64,000 nt of DNA from Rhodobacteraceae bacterium 63075 (lineage in GTDB: Bacteria > Pseudomonadota > Alphaproteobacteria > Rhodobacterales > Rhodobacteraceae), in NCBI GenBank assembly GCA_003417655.1, contig QVMW01000009.1, positions 62,001 through 126,000 on the forward strand, in the 5' to 3' direction. Of this stretch, positions 26,023 to 34,300 are shown one piece after another. Numbering within the stretch: the stretch's first letter is position 1; the number at the start of each line of letters is the position of its first letter. Made by a program: the position numbers and the translations under genes. The notes beneath the pieces are model-generated. The model was given only the letters and a program-made list of their open reading frames with translations. It was not told the origin of the DNA and did not search any database.

Positions 26023-26084
26023 GCGACGGATTCTTGACGGTCATGAATCAGACTTGCGAACTCTTCGAAACGGATTCGTGACAA
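26023..26084 (-). promoter_or_regulatory. Two Pho-box-like sites upstream of phnC
   Basis: On the minus strand, CCGTCAAGAATCCGTCGC (26040-26023) and TTGTCACGAATCCGTTTC (26084-26067) share a GTCA-x-GAATCCGT core, spaced 44 bases apart, the nearer one 40 bases from the phnC start. Each resembles the PhoB consensus of two 7-base half-sites separated by 4 bases (CTGTCAT-N4-CTGTCAY). This fits phosphate-starvation control of phosphonate uptake. No experimental or computed score is available. Confidence 0.5.
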
Positions 26085-26198
26085 GCGCGGCTTGCAAGGT
26101 AACGGGAATATGTCGCGAAACGGCAGATTGGCTGAGAGTGTCACCAAGAAGTCAAAAAAGTTTTACAAAGCGCGCGGGCCGATGCTAGCCTTTCGTCC

Positions 26199-26498
26199 AT
26201 GAGCAGAATGACACAATTGGCAACAGCCTTGCTCGCGAGCGCACCGCAGATCGCCCCGGCCCAGCTTTCCGAGATGATCTGCGATGACAAGGCGCGGCTT
26301 GAGCAGCAGCTTTTCGGCGCGAGCGGTGCGGTCAGGCAGGGGCGCGGGATGCGCGGGCCGGATGCGCTTCTCGAGGTCTGGATCGAGCCGGGCTCAGGTG
26401 ACTGGACGCTGGTGCAGAGCTATCCCAATGGCACGTCCTGCCTCGTGGCCATGGGCGAGCACTGGGAAGTGATTTCGCAGCAGCAAGAGCCGTCCTGA
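26199..26498 (+). CDS. Small secreted hypothetical protein
   Basis: 99 aa. The N-terminus has a short hydrophobic stretch (LATALLASAPQIAPAQ) consistent with a signal peptide, followed by a mature part of about 78 residues with two cysteines (in MICDDK and GTSCLV) that could form a disulfide. No named family recognised. Divergent from phnC, convergent with soeC. Confidence 0.6.
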   Translation: MSRMTQLATALLASAPQIAPAQLSEMICDDKARLEQQLFGASGAVRQGRGMRGPDALLEVWIEPGSGDWTLVQSYPNGTSCLVAMGEHWEVISQQQEPS

Positions 26499-26504
26499 CG
26501 CGCC

Positions 26505-27374
26505 TCAGCGCCCGTAATAAAGCGCCTGAACATGCTCGGCCTCGGCGAAAAAGAGCCAGCGGCCCGCCAGAACGCCCGCCAGATGCGCGGCGATGGCGAT
26601 GACGGCCGTGAGGTGGCTGACCGGCACCAGCAGCATCAGCGCGGCGGGCAGCGCATAGCCCAAGACCAGCGTGATCACCCGCAGCTTGAGAGCATGTTTG
26701 CGCCCCACCCGGTAGGCCATCTCGCGCAACAGGTAGTTCTCGCCCGTATGCGGCGCTTCGAGCTGGCGCACCTTGCCGATCGCTCCGAGCCCCGTCGCGC
26801 TCTCCATGGTCGAGCCGGCCCGGCCTTTCTCGTCGCCCTTGATCCAGGCCCAGGCCATGAGAAAGCCCAGCACGATGAGCAGGATCGCGGCCAGCCGTGG
26901 CTGCCCTGCCAAGAGCGCGCCGCCGCCCAGGGCATGGAGCAGGAAGATCGGCGGCGTGGTCCAGCTGTTCCAGCGCGGCACCGTCTTGAGCTGGGTATAG
27001 ATCATAGCGGTGGTGAAGACCGTCCAGAGGCAGAGCAGCGCGGCGACGGCGCCGACAGCGCGCAGGCGCACGCCGAAGAAGATCACGCCGATCGCGAAGA
27101 CAGCCACGACGAGAAGCGCGACAATGGCACTGATCCCCTCGCGCGACAGCCACGAGGAGCGCCACTGGCTGAAGGCCTTGACCGCGTTCTTTGGGTTGGC
27201 CAGGTGCAGCACAGAGGCCAGCAGCCCGCCCACGGCCAGCGCATAGCCGATGAAGAAGAACACGAAGGCGACCTGGCCGGTGACGGGCGGCAGCCCGAGG
27301 CAGAGCCAGGCCAGCAGCCCGAAGCCGAGGCCCGAGAGGGTCGAAAAGAGAATGACGGACGGTGCCGGATGCAT
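26505..27374 (-). CDS. soeC: SoeC-like membrane anchor (DmsC/NrfD family)
   Basis: 289-aa integral membrane protein with about eight hydrophobic helices, related to DmsC. It would anchor the SoeAB oxidoreductase at the cytoplasmic face and pass electrons to quinone. The start at 27374 shares one base with the soeB stop. Family traits: FSTLSGLGFGLLAWLCLG at the N-terminus, and YTQLKTVPRWNSWTTPPIFLLHALGGGALL in the middle. The soe rather than dms name follows from the absence of a Tat signal on the catalytic subunit. Confidence 0.82.
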   Translation of the reverse strand: MHPAPSVILFSTLSGLGFGLLAWLCLGLPPVTGQVAFVFFFIGYALAVGGLLASVLHLANPKNAVKAFSQWRSSWLSREGISAIVALLVVAVFAIGVIFFGVRLRAVGAVAALLCLWTVFTTAMIYTQLKTVPRWNSWTTPPIFLLHALGGGALLAGQPRLAAILLIVLGFLMAWAWIKGDEKGRAGSTMESATGLGAIGKVRQLEAPHTGENYLLREMAYRVGRKHALKLRVITLVLGYALPAALMLLVPVSHLTAVIAIAAHLAGVLAGRWLFFAEAEHVQALYYGR

Positions 27375-28105
27375 CAGATCTTCTCCAGCGCCTTGTCGAG
27401 CCATGCGAAGAGCCCCGACGGGTCTTCATGCCGCGGTTCCAGCGCCGCCTCGGAAGGCCGGTCCTTGAGCCGCGGCGGCAGATACTTGTTCACGGGCTTG
27501 GTTCCCTGCTCGGGCATGAGGTCCATCCCGCCGCGCTCGGCCACCAGCTTGGAGACATCGCTCTCGGGATCACCGAGATCGCCGAAATGCCGCGCCCCGG
27601 CGGGGCAGGTGCGCACGCAGGAGGGCACGCGGTCCTCCTCGGGGATGTTCTCGTTGTAGATACGGTCCACGCAGAGCGTGCATTTCTTCATCACGCCCGA
27701 GAGCATGTCCAGCTCGCGCGCGCCGTAGGGGCAGGCCCAGGCGCAGAGCCCGCAACCCATGCAATCGGCCTCGTTCACGAGCACGATCCCGTCCTCCTCG
27801 CGCTTGTAGCTCGCCCCCGTGGGGCAGACCGTCACGCAGGGCGCATCCTCGCAATGCAGGCAGGATTTGGGGAAATGCACCGTCTGGCTGCACCCCGTCT
27901 CCGGCATCGCCTCGTAGCTGTGCACGCGGTTGAGAAAGGTGCCTTCCGGCTCTGCGCCGTAGGGGTCGATATCCGACAGCGGCGCGCCGTAATTGGAGGT
28001 GTTCCATTCCTTGCAGGACACCACGCAGGCATGACAGCCGACGCAGGTGTCAAGGTCGATCACGAGGCCGAGCTTCGTCTCGGTGCTCTCTGGCAGGGTG
28101 GTCAT
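27374..28105 (-). CDS. soeB: SoeB-like iron-sulfur electron-transfer subunit (DmsB family)
   Basis: 243-aa ferredoxin-like protein with four [4Fe-4S] cysteine sets: CVGCHACVVSCKEW, CLHCEDAPCVTVCP, CMGCGLCAWACPYG, and CTLCVD plus CVRTCPAGA. It relays electrons from the molybdenum subunit to SoeC. The start at 28105 overlaps the stop of the 44-aa gene by 4 bases. The open frame upstream of this start is a shadow of neighbouring genes. Confidence 0.88.
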   Translation of the reverse strand: MTTLPESTETKLGLVIDLDTCVGCHACVVSCKEWNTSNYGAPLSDIDPYGAEPEGTFLNRVHSYEAMPETGCSQTVHFPKSCLHCEDAPCVTVCPTGASYKREEDGIVLVNEADCMGCGLCAWACPYGARELDMLSGVMKKCTLCVDRIYNENIPEEDRVPSCVRTCPAGARHFGDLGDPESDVSKLVAERGGMDLMPEQGTKPVNKYLPPRLKDRPSEAALEPRHEDPSGLFAWLDKALEKI

Positions 28106-28236
28106 GCGCGCGCCTCCGTGTTGATGTGTCCGCCGATCGGCTCCTCGGCGGTTTTGTCCCATGTGGCGACAAACCAGATGAACGAGCCGATCATGATCGC
28201 CATTGCCGCAAAGATCAAAAAGAGTGTCTTTGTCAT
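28102..28236 (-). CDS. 44-aa single-pass membrane protein in the soe operon
   Basis: From the Met at 28236 the protein reads MTKTLFLIFAAMAIMIGSFIWF and continues to a short hydrophilic tail, so one transmembrane helix covers about residues 4-24. Its start overlaps the hydrolase stop and its stop overlaps the soeB start (ATGA both times), which is strong evidence that it is a translated gene. Possibly a small subunit or assembly helper of the Soe complex; no family is known to me. Confidence 0.7.
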   Translation of the reverse strand: MTKTLFLIFAAMAIMIGSFIWFVATWDKTAEEPIGGHINTEARA

Positions 28237-29066
28237 CCCGCCTCCTTCTGCGCCGCCTGCGCGAAAGCCGCGATCTCTGCGTTGAAGCGCTCGGGGTCCT
28301 CGGCGAAGGGCGCGTGGCCGGTCTCCTCCCAGACGGAGTGCCGCGCCTCCGGCAGGGCCTCTGCCGCCGCCGCGCCCACCGCGGGCAGCACGATCCTGTC
28401 TTGCGCCCCGTGCAGCACAAGCGCGGGCCTCGTGAAATCCTGCCAGACGGGGCGGCAATCCCAATCCCCCTTGAAAAGCGCGCGGCGGACATGCGGCGGC
28501 ACCAGCATGTTCGCCGCGACCATCGTGCCATAGACGCGCCGGGGCAGGGGGCGATGGGTGCAGGTCTCGACAAAGTCGGCCGTGGCCGGCATCAGCCGTG
28601 TCTGGTCATTCGTATAAAGATCGCGGTTGAGCGCGGGGCTGTCCTCGCCCATCATCCAGTCCTCCCGGGAGGCACCGATGGCTATGATGCCGCCGACGAG
28701 CGCGATGCCGGAAATCGCGTTTTGCCCGTGATGGGCGATGTAGCTCGAGATCACCCGCGCGCCATAGGACCAGCCGATGAGAAGCGGATCGCGCAGCTCC
28801 AACGTCTCGATGATCGCGTGGATATCCGCCCCCCAGAGTGCCGCATCCGTGTAGGCCGCGTCCTCGGCGGGCTTGCCCGAGGCGCCGTGGCCGCGCAGAT
28901 CGAGCGTGACCACGCGAAAGCGCCCGGCCAGCGGCGCCTGTGCCTGCCAGCAGACCCTGTGCTGCGCCCAGCCGTGGACGAACAGCAGCGCCGGTGCGTC
29001 CTCGGGGCCCTCGTCGCTCATCTGCAGCTTCACGCCGCCGCCGCCTTCGATCACATGGTCGCGCAT
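28233..29066 (-). CDS. Alpha/beta-fold hydrolase within the soe operon
   Basis: 277 aa from the Met at 29066, which overlaps the soeA stop. Ser nucleophile in GWSYGAR (about residue 100), oxyanion HGWAQHRVC, and C-terminal His in ETGHAPF. No signal peptide. The closest general resemblance is to BioH/pimeloyl-type or carboxyl esterases. It sits between soeA and soeB with ATGA overlaps, so it belongs to the operon; a role with sulfite oxidation is not established. Confidence 0.82.
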   Translation of the reverse strand: MRDHVIEGGGGVKLQMSDEGPEDAPALLFVHGWAQHRVCWQAQAPLAGRFRVVTLDLRGHGASGKPAEDAAYTDAALWGADIHAIIETLELRDPLLIGWSYGARVISSYIAHHGQNAISGIALVGGIIAIGASREDWMMGEDSPALNRDLYTNDQTRLMPATADFVETCTHRPLPRRVYGTMVAANMLVPPHVRRALFKGDWDCRPVWQDFTRPALVLHGAQDRIVLPAVGAAAAEALPEARHSVWEETGHAPFAEDPERFNAEIAAFAQAAQKEAG

Positions 29067-31897
29067 CAGAACTCCTCTCCATAGGCCACGGTCTTCGGCC
29101 CCGTGCCGACGGGGCTTTCCTGCGCGTCGAGCGCCGGCTCGCTCGGCCCGCCCTGCGGCGCTTTCTCGATCCGCACGCGCAGATCGAACCATGCGGCCTG
29201 GCCCGTGACCGGGTCGGAGTTGGCCCAGCGCAGCCCGTCGCCCTTGGGTGGGAGCAGCTCGTTTATGAGGTGATTGAGCAGGAAGCCCTGCGTGGCCTCT
29301 TGCGCGTCCTCTTCCAGCGCCCAGGCACCGCGCTTCTTGCCGATGGCGTTCCATGTCCAGATCGTCTTCTCGTTCACCCCGTCCATCCGCGCCACAGGCG
29401 CCTTGATCCGCCCGTGCGGAGAGGTGACATAGGCCCAGTCGCCCTCTTCGAAGCCCTGTTCCTCCCAGAGCTTGCCGGGGATGAAGAGCTTGTTGACCCC
29501 GGTGATCTGCCTGAGCCAGGCGTTCTGGCTGCCCCAGGAGTGATACATGTGCATGGGCCGCTGCGTGAGCGCGTGCAGCGGGTAGTCCTCGTCGGCAAAA
29601 GCCTCTTGCTCGAAAGGCGCATACCACTGCGGCAGGGGTGTCATCGTCTCGGCGATCCGCGCGCGCAGATGCTCGGGGGGCTGCTGCGCGCCGTGGCCCT
29701 CGGCGGCAAGCTGCATCTTGGCCAGCGGCTCAAGATAGAGGTTGAACACGTAGGGCGCGGGCGCATCGAAGAGGCCGATCTTCACGGCCCAGTCCTGGTA
29801 GTGCTGGTTCCAGGGCTTCATGAATTGCGCCTCCTCGGGAATGTGGCTCATCCAGAAGCCGCCATTCTCGATGTAGCGCTCGAGCTGTTTCGGGTTCGGC
29901 GCGCCGCGCCCCTCGCTCTCGCCATCTTCGCCGCGCCAGCCCGCCAGCGGCCCGACACCCGCGCGGCGCTCGTGGTTCACAATGTAATCAGCATAGTCGG
30001 CATATTTCTGGCTGCCATCCTCGTTGACGAAACCCGGCAGGCCCAGCCGCGCGCCGAGATCGCAAAGCGCCGACTGGAAGCCCTTCACGTCGCGGTCCGG
30101 CTCGACCACGGGCCAGCGGATCGCGTCCGCCGCCGCCTCGGCCTCGCAGATCGGGCGGTCGAGCAGGGAGATGCAATCGTGGCGCTCCAGATAGGTCGTG
30201 TCCGGCAGGATCAGGTCGGCATAGGCGACCGTCTCGGAGCTGTAGGCATCCGAGTAGATGAAATGCGGGATGACGTAGTCGCCGTTCTCATCGGTGTCGG
30301 TGAGCATGTCGATCACCGAAGAGGTGTTCATCGTCGAGTTCCACGCCATGTTCGCCATGTACATGAAGAGCGTGTCGATCTTGTAGGGGTCGCCCGCATG
30401 GGCGTTGGAAATGACCATGTGCATCATCCCATGCGCCGAGAAGGGGTTCTCCCAGCTATAGGCCTTGTCGATGCGCTTCGGGTTGCCGTCCTCGTCAAGC
30501 AGCAGATGCTCCGGCCCCATCGGGTAGCCCAAGTGCGGCCCGTCGAGCGGCTGGCCGGGCTGCGCGCCTGCATGCGGCTTGGGGTGCGCCTCGGGCGGCT
30601 TGGGGTAGGGCGGCTTGAAGCGAAAGCCCCCTGGCACCTCGACGGAGCCAAGCAGGATTTGCAGGACGTGCAGGGCGCGGCAGGTCTGGAAGCCGTTGGA
30701 ATGGGCGCTGATGCCGCGCATGGCGTGAAAGCTCACGGGGCGCCCCGTCATCGTCTCGTGCCGCTCGCCCTTCCAGTCGGTCCAGGGCCGCTCCAGCACG
30801 ATCTCCTCCTCGAAGGCGACGCGCGCGAGGTCTGCGGCCAGCGCCCTGATGCGCGCGGCGGGGATGCCGCAGCGCTCGGCCACGGCCTCCGGCGCGTAGG
30901 CATCGCTCATGTAGGTCTCGGCCAGAAGCTCGAAGGCGGGGCGGTATGTCTCGCCAGCCACGCGGATATGCCCGGTGAGTTTCGGCTTCACGCCCGGCGC
31001 GTCGTAATCCGCCGGCTTGCCGGTCGCGCGGTCGATCACCTGCGCCTTGCCCTCCTCCGAGCGCAGGAACAGCCCCTTGTTCGGGCCGCTCTCGGCGCAG
31101 TTCACGAGAAAGCCTGCATTGGTGTAGCGCGTGAGATAGTCGAGGTCGATCTGCCCTGCTTTCAAGAGCTCATGGATCATCGCCATGATGAACAGCCCGT
31201 CCGTCCCCGGCGTGATCCCGACCCAGTCATCGGCCACGGCGTTATAGCCCGAGCGGACGGGATTGACGCCCACGATGCGCGCGCCGCGCTCCTTCAGCCT
31301 GCCGATCCCCATCTTGATCGGGTTGCTGTCATGGTCCTCGGCCACGCCGAAGATCATGAACATCTTCGTGCGCTCCCAGTCGGGCTGGCCGAACTCCCAG
31401 AAGGCCCCGCCCATCGTGTAGATCCCGGCAGCGGCCATGTTGACCGAGCAAAAGCCGCCATGCGCGGCGTAGTTCGGCGTGCCGAAGGCCTGTGCCCAGA
31501 AGCCCGTGAAGCTCTGTGACTGGTCGCGCCCGGTGAAGAAGGCCAGCTTTTCCGGCGCGCTCTCGCGGATCGGGCGCAGCCAGCTTTCCGCGATGTCGTA
31601 GGCCTCGTCCCAGCTTATCTCCTCGAACTGGCCCGAGCCGCGCGGGCCGGTCCGCTTCATCGGCGCGCGCAGGCGGGCGGGCGAGTAATGCTGCATGATC
31701 CCCGCCGAGCCCTTGGCGCAGAGCACGCCCTTGTTGACGGGGTGATCCTTGTTGCCCTCGATGTATTTCACCTGGCCGCCTTGCATATGCACATCGATCC
31801 CGCAGCGGCAGGCGCACATGTAGCAGGTGGTTTTCCGGACCTCGTCGGAGACTTTCGGCGAGGGGCGCGCGGGAGCCTTGTCTTCGGAAATGGCCAT
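29066..31897 (-). CDS. soeA: SoeA-like sulfite dehydrogenase catalytic subunit (DMSO reductase family)
   Basis: 943-aa molybdopterin oxidoreductase of the complex iron-sulfur molybdoenzyme group. The [4Fe-4S] site is C25-x2-C28-x3-C32-x27-C60; Cys150 in AHGGFCSVNM is at the position of the molybdenum ligand in the Cys-type subgroup (PsrA/PhsA/SoeA). There is no Tat signal peptide, so the enzyme should be cytoplasmic, as described for SoeABC, which oxidises sulfite formed inside the cell from organosulfonates or thiosulfate. The B and C subunits follow downstream. Alternative: a tetrathionate, polysulfide or arsenate enzyme, but those are normally exported. Confidence 0.85.
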   Translation of the reverse strand: MAISEDKAPARPSPKVSDEVRKTTCYMCACRCGIDVHMQGGQVKYIEGNKDHPVNKGVLCAKGSAGIMQHYSPARLRAPMKRTGPRGSGQFEEISWDEAYDIAESWLRPIRESAPEKLAFFTGRDQSQSFTGFWAQAFGTPNYAAHGGFCSVNMAAAGIYTMGGAFWEFGQPDWERTKMFMIFGVAEDHDSNPIKMGIGRLKERGARIVGVNPVRSGYNAVADDWVGITPGTDGLFIMAMIHELLKAGQIDLDYLTRYTNAGFLVNCAESGPNKGLFLRSEEGKAQVIDRATGKPADYDAPGVKPKLTGHIRVAGETYRPAFELLAETYMSDAYAPEAVAERCGIPAARIRALAADLARVAFEEEIVLERPWTDWKGERHETMTGRPVSFHAMRGISAHSNGFQTCRALHVLQILLGSVEVPGGFRFKPPYPKPPEAHPKPHAGAQPGQPLDGPHLGYPMGPEHLLLDEDGNPKRIDKAYSWENPFSAHGMMHMVISNAHAGDPYKIDTLFMYMANMAWNSTMNTSSVIDMLTDTDENGDYVIPHFIYSDAYSSETVAYADLILPDTTYLERHDCISLLDRPICEAEAAADAIRWPVVEPDRDVKGFQSALCDLGARLGLPGFVNEDGSQKYADYADYIVNHERRAGVGPLAGWRGEDGESEGRGAPNPKQLERYIENGGFWMSHIPEEAQFMKPWNQHYQDWAVKIGLFDAPAPYVFNLYLEPLAKMQLAAEGHGAQQPPEHLRARIAETMTPLPQWYAPFEQEAFADEDYPLHALTQRPMHMYHSWGSQNAWLRQITGVNKLFIPGKLWEEQGFEEGDWAYVTSPHGRIKAPVARMDGVNEKTIWTWNAIGKKRGAWALEEDAQEATQGFLLNHLINELLPPKGDGLRWANSDPVTGQAAWFDLRVRIEKAPQGGPSEPALDAQESPVGTGPKTVAYGEEF

Positions 31898-32903
31898 GAT
31901 TGAGCTCTTTTCGGATCAGATATCTTCGAGTGGGCGCGCCCTCCCGGTCGCTCCGCCAGGGAGAAGATGACCGACGGCAGGGCAGGCGTCAAAGGAAAAT
32001 GGCCCGCGCGTCCAACCGCGTCTTCAGGCAAGATGCCGTAAATCAAGCAATTTTTGCAGGCCGGGAAGATCGGCTGGACTTAACCCCGCGCGCGCAGTGG
32101 ACTCAAGGCGCCGGCGCAGGGCGCGGATATATGCCCCGAGGGCGGATGTGCCGGCGGAGGGGCGCTTGCGGTGGAAGGCCGGGGTGCGGTGCCGGACGCG
32201 CCGCGCCCGAGGCCTTTCGGGCCGCGCGTTGCCTGTGGCGCAGGAAAAACTGTGTTTCGCAGACAAGAACAACGGGATGGCGAGACGTCACGATCCGCCC
32301 CCGCGCCGTCCGGCAGGGCGGATCTGCGATAGCTGCCTTCGCATTTTCCACGCGCCGCACTGTCGCGGGGTGGCGGGTCTTGCGCCTCCCGCCCTTGAAA
32401 TGCCGCATCCGGACCCCGCAAAGCCTTGCAAAAAAGCGGATATGACGTGTATCGCCTCCGTTTCCCCTTATCGCGGGCCGTTGGTGCATGAGAAACTTTT
32501 CGGGGGCGAGGCGAAGGATTGTTTCACCAGTTGTTTTCGGCACCCGTGCCTTGGTCTCGTTCCGCGCGCCTGCGAGGGGGGCGCTGAAACGGGCGATGGG
32601 AACGGTTAATTGAACGGACAGCTCTACATCCTTGAGTTGTTTAAATTTTTTGTGGAATTGACTCGAATCGTTCCCTGGGCAAATCAGGACCAGTCGCAGG
32701 GTGCCTTCGAGGGCACATGCGGCATTGCGCTCGGGGGATCGCGTCAGAATGTAAGTGCTTCAGGTGGGAAAGCTGCCGCCCTGCCGCGCATGAAGCCGAC
32801 CAGTGAGTGCAGCTCCGCGAGAGGCGCAAGTGTCGTCGGCGGGTGCGCTCGCAGATTTCCAGGCAGCGAGTTGTTAAAGAATTTCCTTGGGGGAAGCGAC
32901 CTA
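31898..32903. other. 1-kb region without a convincing gene, upstream of soeA and the sugar-transferase gene
   Basis: Contains the divergent promoters for soeA (-) and the sugar transferase (+). Several open frames cross it, but none has a ribosome site, family motif or coherent composition. The first 700 bases are G+C-rich; around 32625-32680 the sequence turns AT-rich (TTGTTTAAATTTTTTGTGGA), suggesting a promoter with a long 5' leader of about 240 bases for the exoY-like gene. Confidence 0.6.
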
Positions 32904-33590
32904 ATGAGCGAACGTGTTGAAAGCAAGGTGGACCTGCAGGGCTTGCGCGAGCTGCTCGGCCGCTCCTCCGGGTCCCATGCCCAGGGCGTCTACCGCAATC
33001 GGTTCAAACGGATGCTGGACATCCTCATTGTCCTGATCGCGGCACCCGCTGCCTTGCTGATACTGTTGCCCCTGATGGCACTCATCGCCCTCGACGGGCG
33101 CCCGCCGATCTATTCGCAACTGCGCATCGGCAAGAACGGCCGCGCCTTCCGCATGTTCAAGCTGCGCACGATGGTCGCCGATGCCGATCAGATCCTGGAG
33201 GCCTACCTCGCGCAGAACCCCGAGGCGCGTGCCGAGTGGGACGAACGTCAGAAACTGAACCATGATCCGCGTATCACGCTCTTCGGTGCGATCCTGCGCA
33301 AGTCCTCGCTCGACGAGTTGCCCCAGCTCCTGAATGTCCTGCTCGGTCAGATGGCAATCGTCGGCCCGCGGCCCATGATGGTCGGCCAGCAGAGCCTCTA
33401 CCCGGGCCGCGCCTATTACGAGATGCGCCCGGGCATCACCGGCTACTGGCAGATCGCCGAACGCAATGAGACCAGCTTTCCCCAGCGTGCCGAATATGAC
33501 GCGGCCTATTTCCGCGACCTGTCCTTCATGACCGATGCCAGGGTCATCGCGAAGACAGTGCGCGTCGTCCTGCATGGCACGGGCTGCTGA
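32904..33590 (+). CDS. ExoY-like priming sugar transferase (undecaprenyl-phosphate)
   Basis: 228 aa from the Met at 32904 with GGGGAAG upstream. One N-terminal transmembrane helix (about residues 38-60) is followed by the bacterial sugar-transferase domain: FKLRTMVADADQ, LRKSSLDELPQLLNVLLGQMAIVGPRPMMVGQQ, and RPGITGYWQI. It transfers a sugar-1-phosphate to undecaprenyl phosphate to start an exopolysaccharide repeat unit. The glycosyltransferases that would extend it lie 7-20 kb away, with housekeeping genes between. Confidence 0.9.
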   Translation: MSERVESKVDLQGLRELLGRSSGSHAQGVYRNRFKRMLDILIVLIAAPAALLILLPLMALIALDGRPPIYSQLRIGKNGRAFRMFKLRTMVADADQILEAYLAQNPEARAEWDERQKLNHDPRITLFGAILRKSSLDELPQLLNVLLGQMAIVGPRPMMVGQQSLYPGRAYYEMRPGITGYWQIAERNETSFPQRAEYDAAYFRDLSFMTDARVIAKTVRVVLHGTGC

Positions 33591-33634
33591 CACGCGGATT
33601 GCTCCGCTGCGCCGCCCTCCCGCAATATCTCGTC

Positions 33635-34300
33635 TCAGCTTTCCAGAACCGACCGCGCCAGCGCGCGGGTAACGTCGCGCCCTTCGGACAGGGCCGCGCT
33701 GTCCAGCGCCTCCACGAGGCTGCGCGCGGCGGCAAAGCTGCGCGGCATGTGGCGCGTGAGATAGGGGATCACGTCGGGCTTGGGCACAAGCTGCCGGTCC
33801 GCGAAAAGCTTCATCAGCACCGCCGAGAGCAGCGCGTCATCGGGCTCGCGGAGCGGCGCGGCAGGTGCGGCCTGCAGGCGCGATTGCAGATCGGGCAGCG
33901 TGAGCGACAGGTGCTGCGGTTCGGCGTGGGCCGTCAGCAGCAGCGCCTCGCCGTTCGCCTGCGCGAGGTTGTGCAGATGAAAGAGCGCCTCCTGCGCGGC
34001 GCGGTCGCCGGCGATCTCGCCGATATCCTCGATGGCGATGGGGCCGGAGGCCAGCGCGGGCATATCCGCGCCGGGCAGGGCGGTCGCATCGACGATCCGC
34101 GCCCCGGAGAGAGCGGCCCAGACATGGGCGAGATGGGTCTTGCCGGAGCCGGAAGGGCCGGTGAGCATGAGCTTGCCCGAGGGCCAGCTCTCCCAGCCCT
34201 CGATCATGGCGACGGCAGCCGCATTGGCCTCGGTCACGAAGAAATCCTCCCGCCCCAGCGCCGTTCTGGCGGGCAGATCGAAGGTGAGCTGGCGCGACAT
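33635..34300 (-). CDS. HdaA-like DnaA regulatory inactivator (DnaA/Hda family ATPase)
   Basis: 221 aa from the Met at 34300, overlapping the AI-2E transporter stop. Begins MSRQLTFDLPARTALGREDFFV, which contains a QLTFDLP-type beta-clamp-binding motif expected of Hda. Walker A is GPSGSGKTH, Walker B region IAIEDIGE, and sensor-like LTAHAEP follow. Lacks the DnaA DNA-binding domain. The role would be replication control via ATP-DnaA hydrolysis together with the sliding clamp. Confidence 0.88.
   Translation of the reverse strand: MSRQLTFDLPARTALGREDFFVTEANAAAVAMIEGWESWPSGKLMLTGPSGSGKTHLAHVWAALSGARIVDATALPGADMPALASGPIAIEDIGEIAGDRAAQEALFHLHNLAQANGEALLLTAHAEPQHLSLTLPDLQSRLQAAPAAPLREPDDALLSAVLMKLFADRQLVPKPDVIPYLTRHMPRSFAAARSLVEALDSAALSEGRDVTRALARSVLES

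Noticed and set aside
27374-28573. A 399-residue SoeB with an N-terminal extension
   Set aside because: The extension is antisense-like, Arg-rich and overlaps the hydrolase; the ATGA-coupled start at 28105 is better.
28940-31519. An 859-codon plus-strand frame over soeA
   Set aside because: Antisense shadow of the molybdoenzyme gene, no ribosome site or recognisable domain.
32097-32609. Open frames in the 1-kb gap before the sugar transferase
   Set aside because: No ribosome site, no motif, biased composition; overlapping frames on both strands are equally long.
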